A stretch of DNA of 64,000 bases, taken from contig NZ_RQVE01000011.1 of the NCBI RefSeq assembly GCF_003992315.1, positions 1 through 64,000 on the forward strand, written 5' to 3'. Made by a program: the position numbers and the translations under genes. Origin of the DNA: Veillonella sp. 3891 (GTDB lineage: Bacteria > Bacillota > Negativicutes > Veillonellales > Veillonellaceae). Numbering within the stretch: the first letter of the stretch is position 1; the number at the start of each line of letters is the position of its first letter. The notes under the pieces were generated by a model. That model was given only the letters and a program-made list of their open reading frames with translations. It was not told the DNA's origin and ran no database searches. Positions 17,045 through 27,955 of this stretch are shown piece after piece.

Positions 17045-18739
17045 TTACATACTTTCATACAAATCCAATCTAAGTTCTGATTCTCCAATCATCGTATTCA
17101 TGGACTCTATTTTTTCTACATCAATAAACTTACTCCAATCGATACGTGCCTCTTCTACGATCCAAGTTTCATCAAAAAGACTGATTTCCGATTGATTATA
17201 TCGCACTATATCATTGGTTAAACAAACCAAGCCTTCCTTAGAACGCCTAGTATATGTCTCTGCAAAATCAGTATTGGCACCTAATATCTTAACAACTAAT
17301 CGTTGTAACCAAATTTCTAAATATCGATTATCCGATGGATTGACTAACTTTTCAGAGATAATATCTAAAAATTCAAACGATGCTGGATAAACCTCTTTCG
17401 TAATAGCATCCACATTAAGATACTCTAAATATTCCTCCCTATCTTCACCAAATTTACAAATCAATGTAGATATCAATTTTACACCTATATCCGTCACTTT
17501 AGGATTATCTTCCACAATTTTGAAAGTAATCGCAAGTAACACAGACAAATCCGTACCAGTTTCAAGAAAGTTATCATACGATAAATGGATAATACGTTCT
17601 TCAAACTCTTTCAAGGCCTTGATTAATTGACCAGTATTGGGATAGGCATCTGCAAACATTTTAATCAACAATAAATGTTTTTGCACGGTCGCTTTATAAT
17701 GACGTTTCGGCAAGTATTTATGTTTAACCTTTCTATTTTTACAATAGTTCTTCCAATCCACTGTTGTTTTTATAACAGGGTCATGCTCAATCCAATATAG
17801 CTTATCTTCCTTTATAGAATCAATAATTAAGTCAGTCCCGCACTTATCCTTCGAACTATTCAAGGTTAACTTGTGATGCTGTAGGATAGATCTGAGAGTT
17901 TTCTTTATCAACTTTTGTTCTTCTACTGTATGCGTGAAAATACGATAGTCGTCACGGTATCGTAATATTTTATAACGGCCTTCTATCGGTTTCAGCGCTT
18001 CTATCACCATTGTATCAATATATCGCATCAATAGTTCAGCTAGCAAATCAGATACTTGATTACCTTGTGGGATTCCAATAGAGCTTCCATAATTCATTCT
18101 TTGTAATCTACTACAGATTTGATTCCCCAATAGAGATAGATTATGTCGCTGTGCTTTCACCGTATCTTCGCCATGTAGGGCCCAAGCTATGGTCTGTATA
18201 TCTATAGTCCCGTAAAAATTTGTCAAATCTAAATGCAAAATATGGTTATACACCATACCATACTTGATAGATTCTTGTTCCATAGTTTTCCAAAAATGAA
18301 GAGCATATCTCGTTTTATTCTTATCCCCTTCTAGCTCAAAAGGAATACTATTGCATAAAATATGCGGTCCCGCCTGCCCATCTAAAGCTTTATATCTAGC
18401 CACTAATTCTTGCCAGTGATCCTGATTTGTTAATAAATTCACCAAATCTACATATAACAGAGGATGAATAATTACATTAGGACGATAGGCATCCTTTGAC
18501 TTATTAAATTGAATTACATAATTAATATCTGAAATATCTGAATACTTAGTATCTATCACAATCCCTTCAACAGATTCCAATGTATTAAATCCCAACAGTT
18601 GTTCCGCATAATTCAATAAATAATTAAAATTATAGTACACAGGATAATTAGGTGCCACATAAGATTCCTTATGTAATAGAAACTCCCTCGCCTGCAACCA
18701 ATCCATGTCCGTAAGAAAAACCTTAGAAATCTCTTTCAT
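17045..18739 (-). CDS. Reverse transcriptase of the Abi/UG (defence-type) group
   Basis: 564 aa. RT core motifs are present: HLDLTNFYGTID (catalytic Asp, motif A), GIPQGNQVSDLLAELLM (motif B), and RYRDDYRIF, a YRDD catalytic box in place of YADD (motif C). The C-terminal half is helical and looks like the alpha-repeat extension of AbiK/AbiA/UG enzymes. No group II intron maturase domain or retron features were seen. The closest match by architecture is a defence-associated RT (DRT/UG group); the subclass cannot be assigned by eye. The leader (18740-18840) has a perfect GTCTT-TCAG-AAGAC hairpin at 18809-18822. Confidence 0.85.
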   Translation of the reverse strand: MKEISKVFLTDMDWLQAREFLLHKESYVAPNYPVYYNFNYLLNYAEQLLGFNTLESVEGIVIDTKYSDISDINYVIQFNKSKDAYRPNVIIHPLLYVDLVNLLTNQDHWQELVARYKALDGQAGPHILCNSIPFELEGDKNKTRYALHFWKTMEQESIKYGMVYNHILHLDLTNFYGTIDIQTIAWALHGEDTVKAQRHNLSLLGNQICSRLQRMNYGSSIGIPQGNQVSDLLAELLMRYIDTMVIEALKPIEGRYKILRYRDDYRIFTHTVEEQKLIKKTLRSILQHHKLTLNSSKDKCGTDLIIDSIKEDKLYWIEHDPVIKTTVDWKNYCKNRKVKHKYLPKRHYKATVQKHLLLIKMFADAYPNTGQLIKALKEFEERIIHLSYDNFLETGTDLSVLLAITFKIVEDNPKVTDIGVKLISTLICKFGEDREEYLEYLNVDAITKEVYPASFEFLDIISEKLVNPSDNRYLEIWLQRLVVKILGANTDFAETYTRRSKEGLVCLTNDIVRYNQSEISLFDETWIVEEARIDWSKFIDVEKIESMNTMIGESELRLDLYESM

Positions 18740-18918
18740 ACTCTCCTAACCTACCCCTTATATCAGTCTACATACAATTTCTTTTTCTTCACAAACCACG
18801 TCTTCTGAAAGACAAGCAATATATTTATTATACGTTCATTACCATTAAAAATCTACCTATAAACATAGTTACTATAGCAATCTATTGCCTTCCTTTTATC
18901 CAATTGATAATAAAAAAA

Positions 18919-19209
18919 AGAGCACCACATATTCCCGAACCTTTCTTTGAACGTAGTTGCCCGTAGAAGCCTATGGTGTTCCTTCCGACAAAGTCATGAC
19001 AATGCAAAAAGACCGCAACATATTCCCCAACCTTACTTTGAACGCAGTTGCGTGTAGCAGTCTATGACGTTCCTTCCAACAAAATCATGACAACGTAAAA
19101 GACCGCAACATGTTCCAGAGCAAACCTACCGTAGGATCAGTTTGTGGAGGAATATGTTGCGGTCTTAACTTATACTATTTCAAGAGGGAACGCCATAGAC
19201 AAATAGCGC
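18919..19209. repeat. Repeat array upstream of the RT and behind katA
   Basis: Cores of the GAACGcaGTTGCG...CGTTCCTT family occur at 18949-18984 and 19040-19075 (91-bp period), with an inverted partial core at 19186-19209. Each unit also carries a copy of GACCGCAACATaTTCC (19011-19026, 19101-19116, degenerate at 18919-18935), the left arm of the katA terminator. The array sits on the 5' side of the minus-strand RT gene. The rest of 18740-18918 shows only the RT leader. Confidence 0.75.
19099..19166 (-). terminator. katA terminator with an 18-bp stem
   Basis: AAGACCGCAACATGTTCC (19099-19116) pairs with GGAATATGTTGCGGTCTT (19149-19166) with one mismatch. On the minus strand it runs into a short T stretch. 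It lies about 50 bp after the katA stop, inside the repeat array. Confidence 0.75.
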
Positions 19210-19217
19210 TTCAAGTG

Positions 19218-20687
19218 TTATCCGATGTCAGCAGGTGTAGAGAAATCTACTGTAATTCCCAATGCTTTCGCTACGCCTTCACCATATGCAGGGTCACATG
19301 CATAGCAATGTTTTGCATGACGTTCTTGGATAAACAATGGAACTCCTGCCATATTGTTCGCTGTATTTTTGAACAATACTTGTTGTTGTTCTGGAGTCAT
19401 GAGACGGAACAATTTACCCGGTTGAGTGTAGTAATCGGAATCATCTTCACGAAAGTCGTATTGGTATGCTTTACCAGATACATCGTATCCTGGGTCTTTG
19501 TATTGTGGTTGGTTAGCCCATTGGCCAAAGCTATTTGGAGCGTATCCAATAGTCGCACCATGGTTGCCATCTACACGACCTTGTCCATCACGATGGTAAG
19601 AATTGAATGGGCATTTAGGCGCATTTACAGGAATAGATGGATAGTTTGTACCTAAGCGGTAACGTTGCGCATCTGCATAGGAGAACAAACGACCTTGTAA
19701 CATGCGGTCAGGACTGAATCCAATACCAGGAATGATTGTGGATGGAGCAAATGCTGCTTGTTCTACATCTTGGAAGTAGTTTTCAGGGTTTCGATTCAAT
19801 TCCATTACCCCTACTTCGATTAATGGGAAGTCTTTTTTGTACCATACTTTTGTAAGGTCAAATGGATTGTATGGAAGTGCTTCTGCTTGTTCTTCTGTCA
19901 TCACTTGGATGTACAATTTCCAACGAGGGAAGTCACCTTTAGCAATAGCATCGAATAAATCACGTTGTGCACTTTCACGGTCATTCGCAATGATAGCAGA
20001 TGCTTCTTCTTCAGTTAAGTTTTTAATTGGTTGTTGGCATACCCAGTGGAATTTAACCCATACGCGCTCGTCATTTGCATTGATTAAGCTATATGTGTGG
20101 GAACCGAAACCATGCATATGACGATATCCGTCAGGAATACCACGATCACTCATTACGATAGTAATTTGGTGCATTGCTTCTGGCAAGCTAGTCCAGAAAT
20201 CCCAGTTTGCAGTAGCATCACGTAAGTTAGTTTCAGGATTGCGTTTTACTGCACGGTTCAAATCTGGGAATTGCAATGGATCGCGAATGAAGAATACTGG
20301 TGTGTTGTTACCTACTAAATCCCAGTTACCTTCTTCTGTGTACATTTTCACAGCAAAACCACGGATATCACGTTCTGCATCAGCAGCACCACGTTCGCCA
20401 GCTACTGTGGAGAAACGTACGAACAAATCAGTTTGTTTACCCACTTCAGAGAACACTTTTGCTTTCGTATATTTTGTAATGTCATTTGTTACTGTGAAAG
20501 TACCAAACGCACCAGATCCTTTCGCATGCATACGGCGTTCAGGAATTACTTCACGAGCGAAGTGGCCTAACTTTTCCATCAACCACACGTCTTGCATCAA
20601 TACAGGACCACGTTTTCCAGCTGTGGCACTGTTGTTATTGTCAGGGACAGGGGCGCCAAAGGCTGTTGTCAATTTTTCTTCTTTCAT
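19218..20687 (-). CDS. katA: Monofunctional haem catalase
   Basis: 489 aa from the ATG at 20687, where AAAGGAG lies 7 nt upstream; the upstream in-frame extension has no ribosome site. Clade-3 small-subunit catalase: [16 protein letters not shown] at the N-terminus, the distal haem His in [13 protein letters not shown], Asn in [13 protein letters not shown], and the proximal Tyr in [14 protein letters not shown]. It decomposes hydrogen peroxide in the cytoplasm, which matters for an anaerobe exposed to oxygen. A consensus promoter and two PerR-box-like palindromes lie upstream. Normal family length. Confidence 0.97.
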   Translation of the reverse strand: MKEEKLTTAFGAPVPDNNNSATAGKRGPVLMQDVWLMEKLGHFAREVIPERRMHAKGSGAFGTFTVTNDITKYTKAKVFSEVGKQTDLFVRFSTVAGERGAADAERDIRGFAVKMYTEEGNWDLVGNNTPVFFIRDPLQFPDLNRAVKRNPETNLRDATANWDFWTSLPEAMHQITIVMSDRGIPDGYRHMHGFGSHTYSLINANDERVWVKFHWVCQQPIKNLTEEEASAIIANDRESAQRDLFDAIAKGDFPRWKLYIQVMTEEQAEALPYNPFDLTKVWYKKDFPLIEVGVMELNRNPENYFQDVEQAAFAPSTIIPGIGFSPDRMLQGRLFSYADAQRYRLGTNYPSIPVNAPKCPFNSYHRDGQGRVDGNHGATIGYAPNSFGQWANQPQYKDPGYDVSGKAYQYDFREDDSDYYTQPGKLFRLMTPEQQQVLFKNTANNMAGVPLFIQERHAKHCYACDPAYGEGVAKALGITVDFSTPADIG

Positions 20688-20732
20688 AACTTTCTCCTTT
20701 GTAAACTTATACATTTATAATAAAATTAAAAC

Positions 20733-20763
20733 CTATAATTATTACAACGGATAATTATTATCC
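20733..20763. promoter_or_regulatory. Tandem PerR-box-like palindromes before katA
   Basis: CTATAATTATTACAA (20733-20747) matches the PerR consensus TTATAATnATTATAA at 12 of 14 defined positions. The adjacent GGATAATTATTATCC (20749-20763) is a perfect palindrome with the same ATAATnATTAT core. They lie just downstream of the predicted start point, as expected for repression by blocking RNA polymerase. PerR binding is inferred. Confidence 0.6.
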
Positions 20764-20779
20764 GTTAACTTATGAACTT

Positions 20780-20808
20780 ATTATAGAACTTTTTCTATAC
20801 ATTGTCAA
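20780..20808 (-). promoter_or_regulatory. Consensus sigma-A promoter of katA
   Basis: Minus-strand TTGACA (20803-20808), 17-nt spacer, TATAAT (20780-20785): a perfect match to both hexamers, about 95 bp upstream of the katA start. Confidence 0.8.
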
Positions 20809-20883
20809 TAATGATTTTCCATTAATTTTTGTTATTTTTAATGTTAAAAACTATAACATTATCAATCTGTGAAATAACAAAAA

Positions 20884-20923
20884 GGGACCACGAAAGAATA
20901 GTCACCTATTCTTTCATAGTCCC
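20884..20923 (-). terminator. groESL terminator
   Basis: GGGAC...GAAAGAATAG pairs with CTATTCTTTC...GTCCC around a TCAC loop. On the minus strand it is followed by TTTTTGTTATTT. It lies about 50 bp downstream of groEL. Confidence 0.85.
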
Positions 20924-20971
20924 CATAATGTTTACTTAGTCAATACTGCGATCCACGGATGCAATCTGAGA

Positions 20972-22639
<1,668 letters not shown>

Positions 22640-22644
22640 TCAGA

Positions 22645-22923
22645 TTATAATACTGCTAAAATATCTTTTTCACTGATGATTAAATGGTCAACACCATCAA
22701 TTTTGAACTCAGTACCAGCATATTTGGAGAACATAACTGTATTGCCCACTTCTACTTCTGGTTTTACACGTTCGCCATTGTCACATAATTTACCAGGACC
22801 CACAGCGATAACTGTACCTTCAGATGGACGTTCCTTTGTGGAAGATGCTAAAAAGATACCACTTTCCGTTTTTGTTTCTACTTCTAATACACGAATAATG
22901 ACACGATCGCCTAATGGTTTCAT
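22645..22923 (-). CDS. groES: GroES co-chaperonin (10 kDa)
   Basis: 92 aa from the ATG at 22923 (MKPLGDRVIIRVLE). The mobile loop around residues 16-32 (ETKTESGIFLASSTKE) and the roof motif are recognisable. The GroES heptamer caps GroEL. First gene of groES-groEL; the leader contains the HrcA operator. Confidence 0.97.
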   Translation of the reverse strand: MKPLGDRVIIRVLEVETKTESGIFLASSTKERPSEGTVIAVGPGKLCDNGERVKPEVEVGNTVMFSKYAGTEFKIDGVDHLIISEKDILAVL

Positions 22924-22960
22924 TGTTATACCTCTTCTCTTATACACTATAATATCGATG

Positions 22961-22987
22961 TTAGCACTCAATAAGAGTGAGTGCTAA
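22961..22987. promoter_or_regulatory. CIRCE element (HrcA operator)
   Basis: TTAGCACTC (22961-22969), 9-bp spacer, GAGTGCTAA (22979-22987): a perfect match to the CIRCE consensus, between the promoter and groES. It indicates HrcA heat-shock repression of groESL. Confidence 0.97.
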
Positions 22988-22998
22988 TCACAAGTATT

Positions 22999-23026
22999 AT
23001 TATAAATCATTTTTAAATTTTTGCAA
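22999..23026 (-). promoter_or_regulatory. groESL promoter
   Basis: Minus-strand TTGCAA (23021-23026), 16-nt spacer, TATAAT (22999-23004), directly upstream of CIRCE. Confidence 0.7.
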
Positions 23027-23097
23027 GTCCTTTTTGACTTTTTGACTAAATACTTTTTCATAGTTAAAACTTTGCTTCATGGGCCACAATAATTATT

Positions 23098-23670
23098 TTA
23101 TGATTTGGCCTCATGGGCTGCAATAATTTTTTTACACGTTTCCACGAGACTAATACGTTTATCCATACTGAAAGCTCGTATTTTTTCGTATGCCTTTTCC
23201 TCAGAAAATCCGTGCAGCTCCATCAATATGCCTGTCGCTTTCGTCACATATTTTCGTTCTTCTAAGGAACTTGTTAAACCTTTTACCTGTTCCAGCAAAT
23301 CTCGTTCTTCTTGAAAGCGACCCATAGCCATCTGCAGCGCTGGACCTAAGTCTGGTTCCCGCAAAGGTTTAATCAAATAGCCGTATACCCCAGATTGGGA
23401 TGCTTTTTGAATTAAATCATCTTGGCTGTACGCCGTTAATAGCACCACCGGCGCCAATCGCTTGTGACGGATTTGCCGCGCTGCCTCAATGCCGTCTAAC
23501 TCAGGCATCTTCACATCCATGAGCACTATGTCAGGCGCAAGGTCTTGGCATAGTTGAATGGCTTCTACTCCATTAGCACCTTCCCCTACAACGGTATGGC
23601 CTTGGCTTTCTAATATATCTCGCAAGTCCATGCGAATCAGCGACTCATCATCTACTACTAAGACGCGCAT
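23098..23670 (-). CDS. ANTAR-domain response regulator (RNA-binding antiterminator type)
   Basis: 190 aa. Receiver domain at residues 1-120: Asp7/Asp8, phospho-acceptor Asp52 in VLMDVKMPELDG, Thr79, Lys101 before Pro102. The ANTAR domain follows at about 125-185 (YVTKATGILMELHGFSEEKAYEKIRAFSMDKRISL). ANTAR proteins bind paired hexaloop RNA hairpins and prevent transcription termination when phosphorylated; EutV and AmiR/NasR are known relatives. It overlaps the end of the kinase gene by 23 bp. No eut genes are in the window, so the target RNA is unknown. Confidence 0.92.
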   Translation of the reverse strand: MRVLVVDDESLIRMDLRDILESQGHTVVGEGANGVEAIQLCQDLAPDIVLMDVKMPELDGIEAARQIRHKRLAPVVLLTAYSQDDLIQKASQSGVYGYLIKPLREPDLGPALQMAMGRFQEERDLLEQVKGLTSSLEERKYVTKATGILMELHGFSEEKAYEKIRAFSMDKRISLVETCKKIIAAHEAKS

Positions 23671-25108
23671 ACTCTTCTCCTTTATGAATCCAAATATCTA
23701 CTACAGTCCCTGTTCCTTCAGATGTCCATGAGATACTTCCATCTAGTTCATTCCGCACTAAATTCTCTATAATCTGCAATCCCAAACGACGTTGTCTAGT
23801 GCCTTCAAAATCCTCTGGCAACCCACAGCCAGTATCTCGAATGACAATATGTAACATATCTCGATTCCCTTGAGCCATCACCTCTCGCACCTCTACCTGC
23901 ACTTGTCCTTCCGTTCTATCTTTGAAAGCATGTTTAAAAAGATTGGAAAACAGTTCGTTCAGTACCAAGGACACATAGCTGGCCTTATGAGACGACATAA
24001 TAATATCTTCTCCTATATATTCCATGTCGATCCGTTGTTCAGAAGAACCCAAACCTTGTCGCAATAAGCGCCACAATTCTTCGATAATACTGCGCAACGC
24101 TACATAATCTTCATCAAAATTCGATACAATTTCATGGACCAGAGCCATACTTTCAATCCGATGAATACTGTCTTGTAAGGCTTGTTTCACATCATCAGAC
24201 CCACTGCGACGGCTTTGCATGCGCAGTAAGCCTGCCACAGATTGCAAATTATTTTTCACACGATGGTGCACCTCTTTAATGACAGAGCTTTTCACCAGTA
24301 ATTCTTGGTCTCGCTTACGTAATTCTGTTTTATCTTGTAAGACTAAAATGCCACGTTTCCATTTCACCCCAAGAACAACGGGAATCATCACTTGTCGAAG
24401 AGCAATATCACCATACAATTCTTCATCAATGGTGCCCACCCTATCTTCTAAGGCCTTTTTGATACGGCCTACTTTCAAAGTACTACTGTAAATGGATGTT
24501 CCCTGTAATCGTCGATCGATACCAAAGATGTCCCCTAGCTTTTTCGCCGCTCGGTTCGCATAGAGTATGGTTCCATCTTGCTCAAAAAAAAGGATCCCAT
24601 CTAAGACGGAAATTCCTTCATACAGCTCTGGTTGCTGCAATTGTGGCACCAACATACCTTGAAATGTCGTCTGTGACACAATGGACATGAACTCGTCATA
24701 GCGGTTGGAATACACTTCAGACACAGGATTCGTGAATGCACAGGCCCCAATACACTTCCCCCCATTATCTACGATGGGATATGCATAGGCATAGTAGGAC
24801 TCGATGGTGGCCCCTGTATCCGTAGGTTCTTCCCAATCCATGATACCTGCGTAAGGTTTACCACTACTTAATATCTGCTGCATAGGATGGTCTATAGGCA
24901 CTTCGTATTTCTGTACCATTCCCGTATGACCGTTATCTAACGCTCCGCTGAGTAAAAGGTATCCGTCCTTAGCTTGCACTAAGAGGGACACCCCTTGTTC
25001 ACTGATGGCTTTACCAAAGTTTAATCGCTGAGAAAATTGCAATAGTAAAGCCTGTTGTGTAGGATATAAATCGGTTTCTTTGTCTAGGATGTCTTTCCAA
25101 CTAGCCAT
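23648..25108 (-). CDS. Histidine kinase of the PdtaS/EutW type (HisKA_2)
   Basis: 486 aa from the ATG at 25108 with GGAAAGGAA upstream; an earlier in-frame start would lie further inside tsaD. There are no membrane helices, so it is soluble. The N-terminal 130 residues look like a GAF-type sensor, then a PAS domain near 170-225 ([24 protein letters not shown]). The HisKA_2 box [20 protein letters not shown] and an ATPase domain with [13 protein letters not shown] and RDTGCGLP follow. It pairs with the ANTAR regulator and overlaps tsaD by 8 bp, so translation is coupled to the tRNA-modification genes. Confidence 0.9.
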   Translation of the reverse strand: MASWKDILDKETDLYPTQQALLLQFSQRLNFGKAISEQGVSLLVQAKDGYLLLSGALDNGHTGMVQKYEVPIDHPMQQILSSGKPYAGIMDWEEPTDTGATIESYYAYAYPIVDNGGKCIGACAFTNPVSEVYSNRYDEFMSIVSQTTFQGMLVPQLQQPELYEGISVLDGILFFEQDGTILYANRAAKKLGDIFGIDRRLQGTSIYSSTLKVGRIKKALEDRVGTIDEELYGDIALRQVMIPVVLGVKWKRGILVLQDKTELRKRDQELLVKSSVIKEVHHRVKNNLQSVAGLLRMQSRRSGSDDVKQALQDSIHRIESMALVHEIVSNFDEDYVALRSIIEELWRLLRQGLGSSEQRIDMEYIGEDIIMSSHKASYVSLVLNELFSNLFKHAFKDRTEGQVQVEVREVMAQGNRDMLHIVIRDTGCGLPEDFEGTRQRRLGLQIIENLVRNELDGSISWTSEGTGTVVDIWIHKGEEYARLSSR

Positions 25109-26141
25109 GTTGGTTTCCTTTCCACAAATCGCTGCCCAATGGAATGGACGGTTTTGCATTCAATGTGTAATTGCTGAATTTGCCAGCTTGTGCCATATAG
25201 TAAGCTCGACATCCAATCATGGCCGCATTGTCGGTAGCCAACATCGATCCCGCTGTGAGGTATGTCAATCCTTCTGCTTCACACATAGCCTGTAAATCTC
25301 GTTGCAATCCACTATTCGCAGATACACCGCCAGCCAAGGCAATCTTCGTTTCTCCCAAGGTATGAGTCGCTTCTTTCATTTTTTCTACCAATACATCTGT
25401 AATGGCCTTTTGAAAGGATGCTGCCACATCTTCATGGCAGATAGATTCACCTTTTTGTTGTTTTCCATTGATGTAGTTAAGAACAGCTGACTTCAAACCA
25501 CTGAAACTAAAGTCAAAATTTCCTTTTTCCAATAAAGGCCGTGGAAACTCGATAACCTCCGGATTACCTTCTTTCGCCAACGCATCAATATGTGGTCCCC
25601 CTGGGTAAGGATAGCCTAATACACGAGCAATTTTATCGAAGGCTTCACCAGCCGCATCATCACGTGTTTGTCCTAGTACCTGAAAGCTTTCATAATCTGT
25701 GACATGAACGATCATAGTATGACCACCAGATACAACTAAGCACAAGAACGGCGGTTCTAACTCAGGATGCAACAGAAAGTTTGCAAAGATGTGCCCCTCC
25801 ATATGATGAACACCTACTAAGGGAATATCTTTTGCAAAGGATAACGCTTTCGCCGCTGATACACCTACCAAGAGAGCCCCTACTAAACCTGGCCCATAAG
25901 TGACACCAATATGATCTATATCCTCTAATGTTACATTCGCATCTTCCAAAGCTTGGTCGATAACTGGCATAATCTGTTCAATATGATGACGGGATGCTAC
26001 TTCTGGCACGACACCACCAAATTTTCTATGTATGGGAACTTGACTGGAAATCACATTAGAAATGACTGTTCTGCCATCTTGTAAGACCGCTGCCGATGTT
26101 TCATCACAGCTAGTTTCAATGGCTAGTGTGTAGATACTCAT
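25101..26141 (-). CDS. tsaD: TsaD, tRNA N6-threonylcarbamoyltransferase catalytic subunit
   Basis: 346 aa ASKHA-fold protein. [14 protein letters not shown] at the N-terminus, the metal-binding [14 protein letters not shown], and [11 protein letters not shown] identify the Kae1/TsaD/YgjD family. It transfers the threonylcarbamoyl group to A37 of ANN-decoding tRNAs, together with TsaB and TsaE encoded upstream in the same operon. It overlaps rimI by 4 bp (ATGA). Confidence 0.97.
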   Translation of the reverse strand: MSIYTLAIETSCDETSAAVLQDGRTVISNVISSQVPIHRKFGGVVPEVASRHHIEQIMPVIDQALEDANVTLEDIDHIGVTYGPGLVGALLVGVSAAKALSFAKDIPLVGVHHMEGHIFANFLLHPELEPPFLCLVVSGGHTMIVHVTDYESFQVLGQTRDDAAGEAFDKIARVLGYPYPGGPHIDALAKEGNPEVIEFPRPLLEKGNFDFSFSGLKSAVLNYINGKQQKGESICHEDVAASFQKAITDVLVEKMKEATHTLGETKIALAGGVSANSGLQRDLQAMCEAEGLTYLTAGSMLATDNAAMIGCRAYYMAQAGKFSNYTLNAKPSIPLGSDLWKGNQHG

Positions 26142-26590
26142 GTCAGTTCCTCCATTTCTTTCGTCATAATTAATCCATCTTCTACTGGATCTGAATAAAA
26201 TTGTTTACGTACTCCTACTGCAGTAAAGCCCAGTCTACGATACATCGCTTGAGCTGCAACATTGGAGACACGCACTTCTAAAAAAATATGTTTCATGCCT
26301 CGCTTATGGAGCATTTGCGTTAATTTACGGGTCATCTTAGCCCCATAGCCTGCACGACGATATTCAGGATGAATAGCAATATTCGTAATCTGACCTTCAT
26401 CTAAGACTAGCCATGATCCTGCATAGCCAATAATCTTCCCATCTTCCGCTTCTGCTACGAGGTATAGCTTATCTTCTACTTCTAAATCATCTAATAAAGC
26501 TTCCTTTGACCAAGGAGTTGAAAAGCAGGCCTTCTCTATTTCGTAGATACCTTCAATATCGCTACGCAAAGCTTCTCGTAATACAACCAT
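26138..26590 (-). CDS. rimI: RimI-type GNAT N-acetyltransferase
   Basis: 150 aa GNAT fold. It has the acetyl-CoA-binding [14 protein letters not shown] and the C-terminal [19 protein letters not shown]. RimI acetylates the N-terminus of ribosomal protein S18 in E. coli and is found between tsaB and tsaD in many Firmicutes, as here. It overlaps or abuts both neighbours, showing a tight operon. Confidence 0.92.
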   Translation of the reverse strand: MVVLREALRSDIEGIYEIEKACFSTPWSKEALLDDLEVEDKLYLVAEAEDGKIIGYAGSWLVLDEGQITNIAIHPEYRRAGYGAKMTRKLTQMLHKRGMKHIFLEVRVSNVAAQAMYRRLGFTAVGVRKQFYSDPVEDGLIMTKEMEELT

Positions 26591-27378
26591 TATCGTTCAC
26601 CTGCTGCTTCACGGACTACCACCGTAGGCTCTACGTAGGTACCTGTAGCTAACATATCTTTGTTCTTTTCATCCCATACTACTTCTGCTTCCGATTTACG
26701 AATGTAGAAAGGCTCAATGGACTGTGCATCAGGGATATTTCCATTTACAAACTGTGGCAATGCCACTTGAATTACATGGGATGCCCGTGGTCGTTGTTTC
26801 GATTCATGCCCGAGTACGAGTTTCATAGGATCTATACGTCCAGCCTCTACGCCTAAGGAATAATCTTTTTCCAGACGTTTCAGACCATCTCCTACAATCA
26901 CCACTGGATGTTCCTCACATAATTTCACTAAGGATGTTAGCAATTCCGGCACTTGATGAACTTCCACTGAATCCAAGGCATCTATAGTTGTACCGTTCCA
27001 CTCATATTGACGGGCATAGACTTGCTTTTTCTGCGCATCTATAACTGTACACACACGGTAATTCGAGTACATAAACCCTTGTGCCAATACATCTGTAGTA
27101 AGAACTCCTACAACGGGTACATTCCATGCATAAGCCAAAGCCTTTGCCGTACCTAATCCAATCCGCAAGCCCGTAAAAGAACCAGGCCCAATGGTTACGG
27201 CAATACCAGTAATATCTGATTTCTTCACTTTCCCCGTTGTCAGCACCGTTTCAATATGTGGTACCAATTGCTCAGAATGAGTAAGTCCTGCCTGCACAAT
27301 GAGTTCGCTCCGTATTTCTTTGTCATTTCCCACCGCCACGCTGGCAATGGCACTACTCGTTTCAATGCCTAAAATCAT
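26590..27378 (-). CDS. tsaB: TsaB, tRNA threonylcarbamoyladenosine dimerisation subunit
   Basis: 262 aa, a TsaD-like ASKHA fold without the metal-binding histidines. MILGIETSSAIASVAVG, LTHSEQLVPHI and IAVTIGPGSFTGLRIGLGTAKALA are diagnostic. It forms a heterodimer with TsaD for tRNA A37 modification. The C-terminal 40 residues, including PFYIRKSEAEV, are conserved in Firmicute homologues. It overlaps tsaE by 4 bp. Confidence 0.95.
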   Translation of the reverse strand: MILGIETSSAIASVAVGNDKEIRSELIVQAGLTHSEQLVPHIETVLTTGKVKKSDITGIAVTIGPGSFTGLRIGLGTAKALAYAWNVPVVGVLTTDVLAQGFMYSNYRVCTVIDAQKKQVYARQYEWNGTTIDALDSVEVHQVPELLTSLVKLCEEHPVVIVGDGLKRLEKDYSLGVEAGRIDPMKLVLGHESKQRPRASHVIQVALPQFVNGNIPDAQSIEPFYIRKSEAEVVWDEKNKDMLATGTYVEPTVVVREAAGER

Positions 27379-27848
27379 AGGTACTCTCCTATGCGTTGTA
27401 ATTCTTCTGTTGAAAGTAAATCCGTACGAACTGTAAACTGACGGTCTCCATCATCAGCCACAGAAATTTCAATCCATACCGTCGTATCTGGCAATTCGTC
27501 CGTAAACTTACCAGCCCATTCCACAACGGACTTCGTTTCCTCTGTATATTCGTAAAAGCCGATAGTTTCCAACTCTTCTACCAAATCCATTCGATATAAA
27601 TCAAAATGATACAAATAGATTCCATCTACTTCATAGGTATTCATCAAGGCAAACGTAGGACTTGTCACTTCTTCTGTGACACCAAAACCTTTTGCAATTC
27701 CTTGGGAAAAGTGCGTTTTCCCCGCCCCTAATGTACCATCTAAAGCAATACAGATAGGGTTTTCATAGTCTTTCATAAATCTCCCTAGGCTATGGCCTAG
27801 GGCCAACGTTTCCTCTACGGAGTGTGTTGTATATTGTATGGTATTCAT
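27375..27848 (-). CDS. tsaE: TsaE, tRNA threonylcarbamoylation ATPase
   Basis: 157 aa P-loop protein. Walker A LDGTLGAGKTHFSQG, SPTFALMNTYEV, LYHFDLYRMD and VVEWAGKF are classic TsaE features. It hydrolyses ATP to reset the TsaBD complex. Start ATG at 27848. A 107-bp gap separates it from the upstream fic-thiL gene, so it may have its own promoter. Confidence 0.95.
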   Translation of the reverse strand: MNTIQYTTHSVEETLALGHSLGRFMKDYENPICIALDGTLGAGKTHFSQGIAKGFGVTEEVTSPTFALMNTYEVDGIYLYHFDLYRMDLVEELETIGFYEYTEETKSVVEWAGKFTDELPDTTVWIEISVADDGDRQFTVRTDLLSTEELQRIGEYL

Positions 27849-27955
27849 AGTATTCCTTTATCATTGTATTTTAATTAATATGCTGTAGGCAACGCATACT
27901 CTTATCCCTGTCTATCATCGTTAAATGTGACTAGGATTATCTATACATTCAATAC

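Noticed and set aside
17045-18739. Group II intron or retron reverse transcriptase
   Set aside because: No maturase X/En domain and no intron structure nearby; no retron msr-msd pattern was seen, and the helical C-terminus fits Abi/UG enzymes better.
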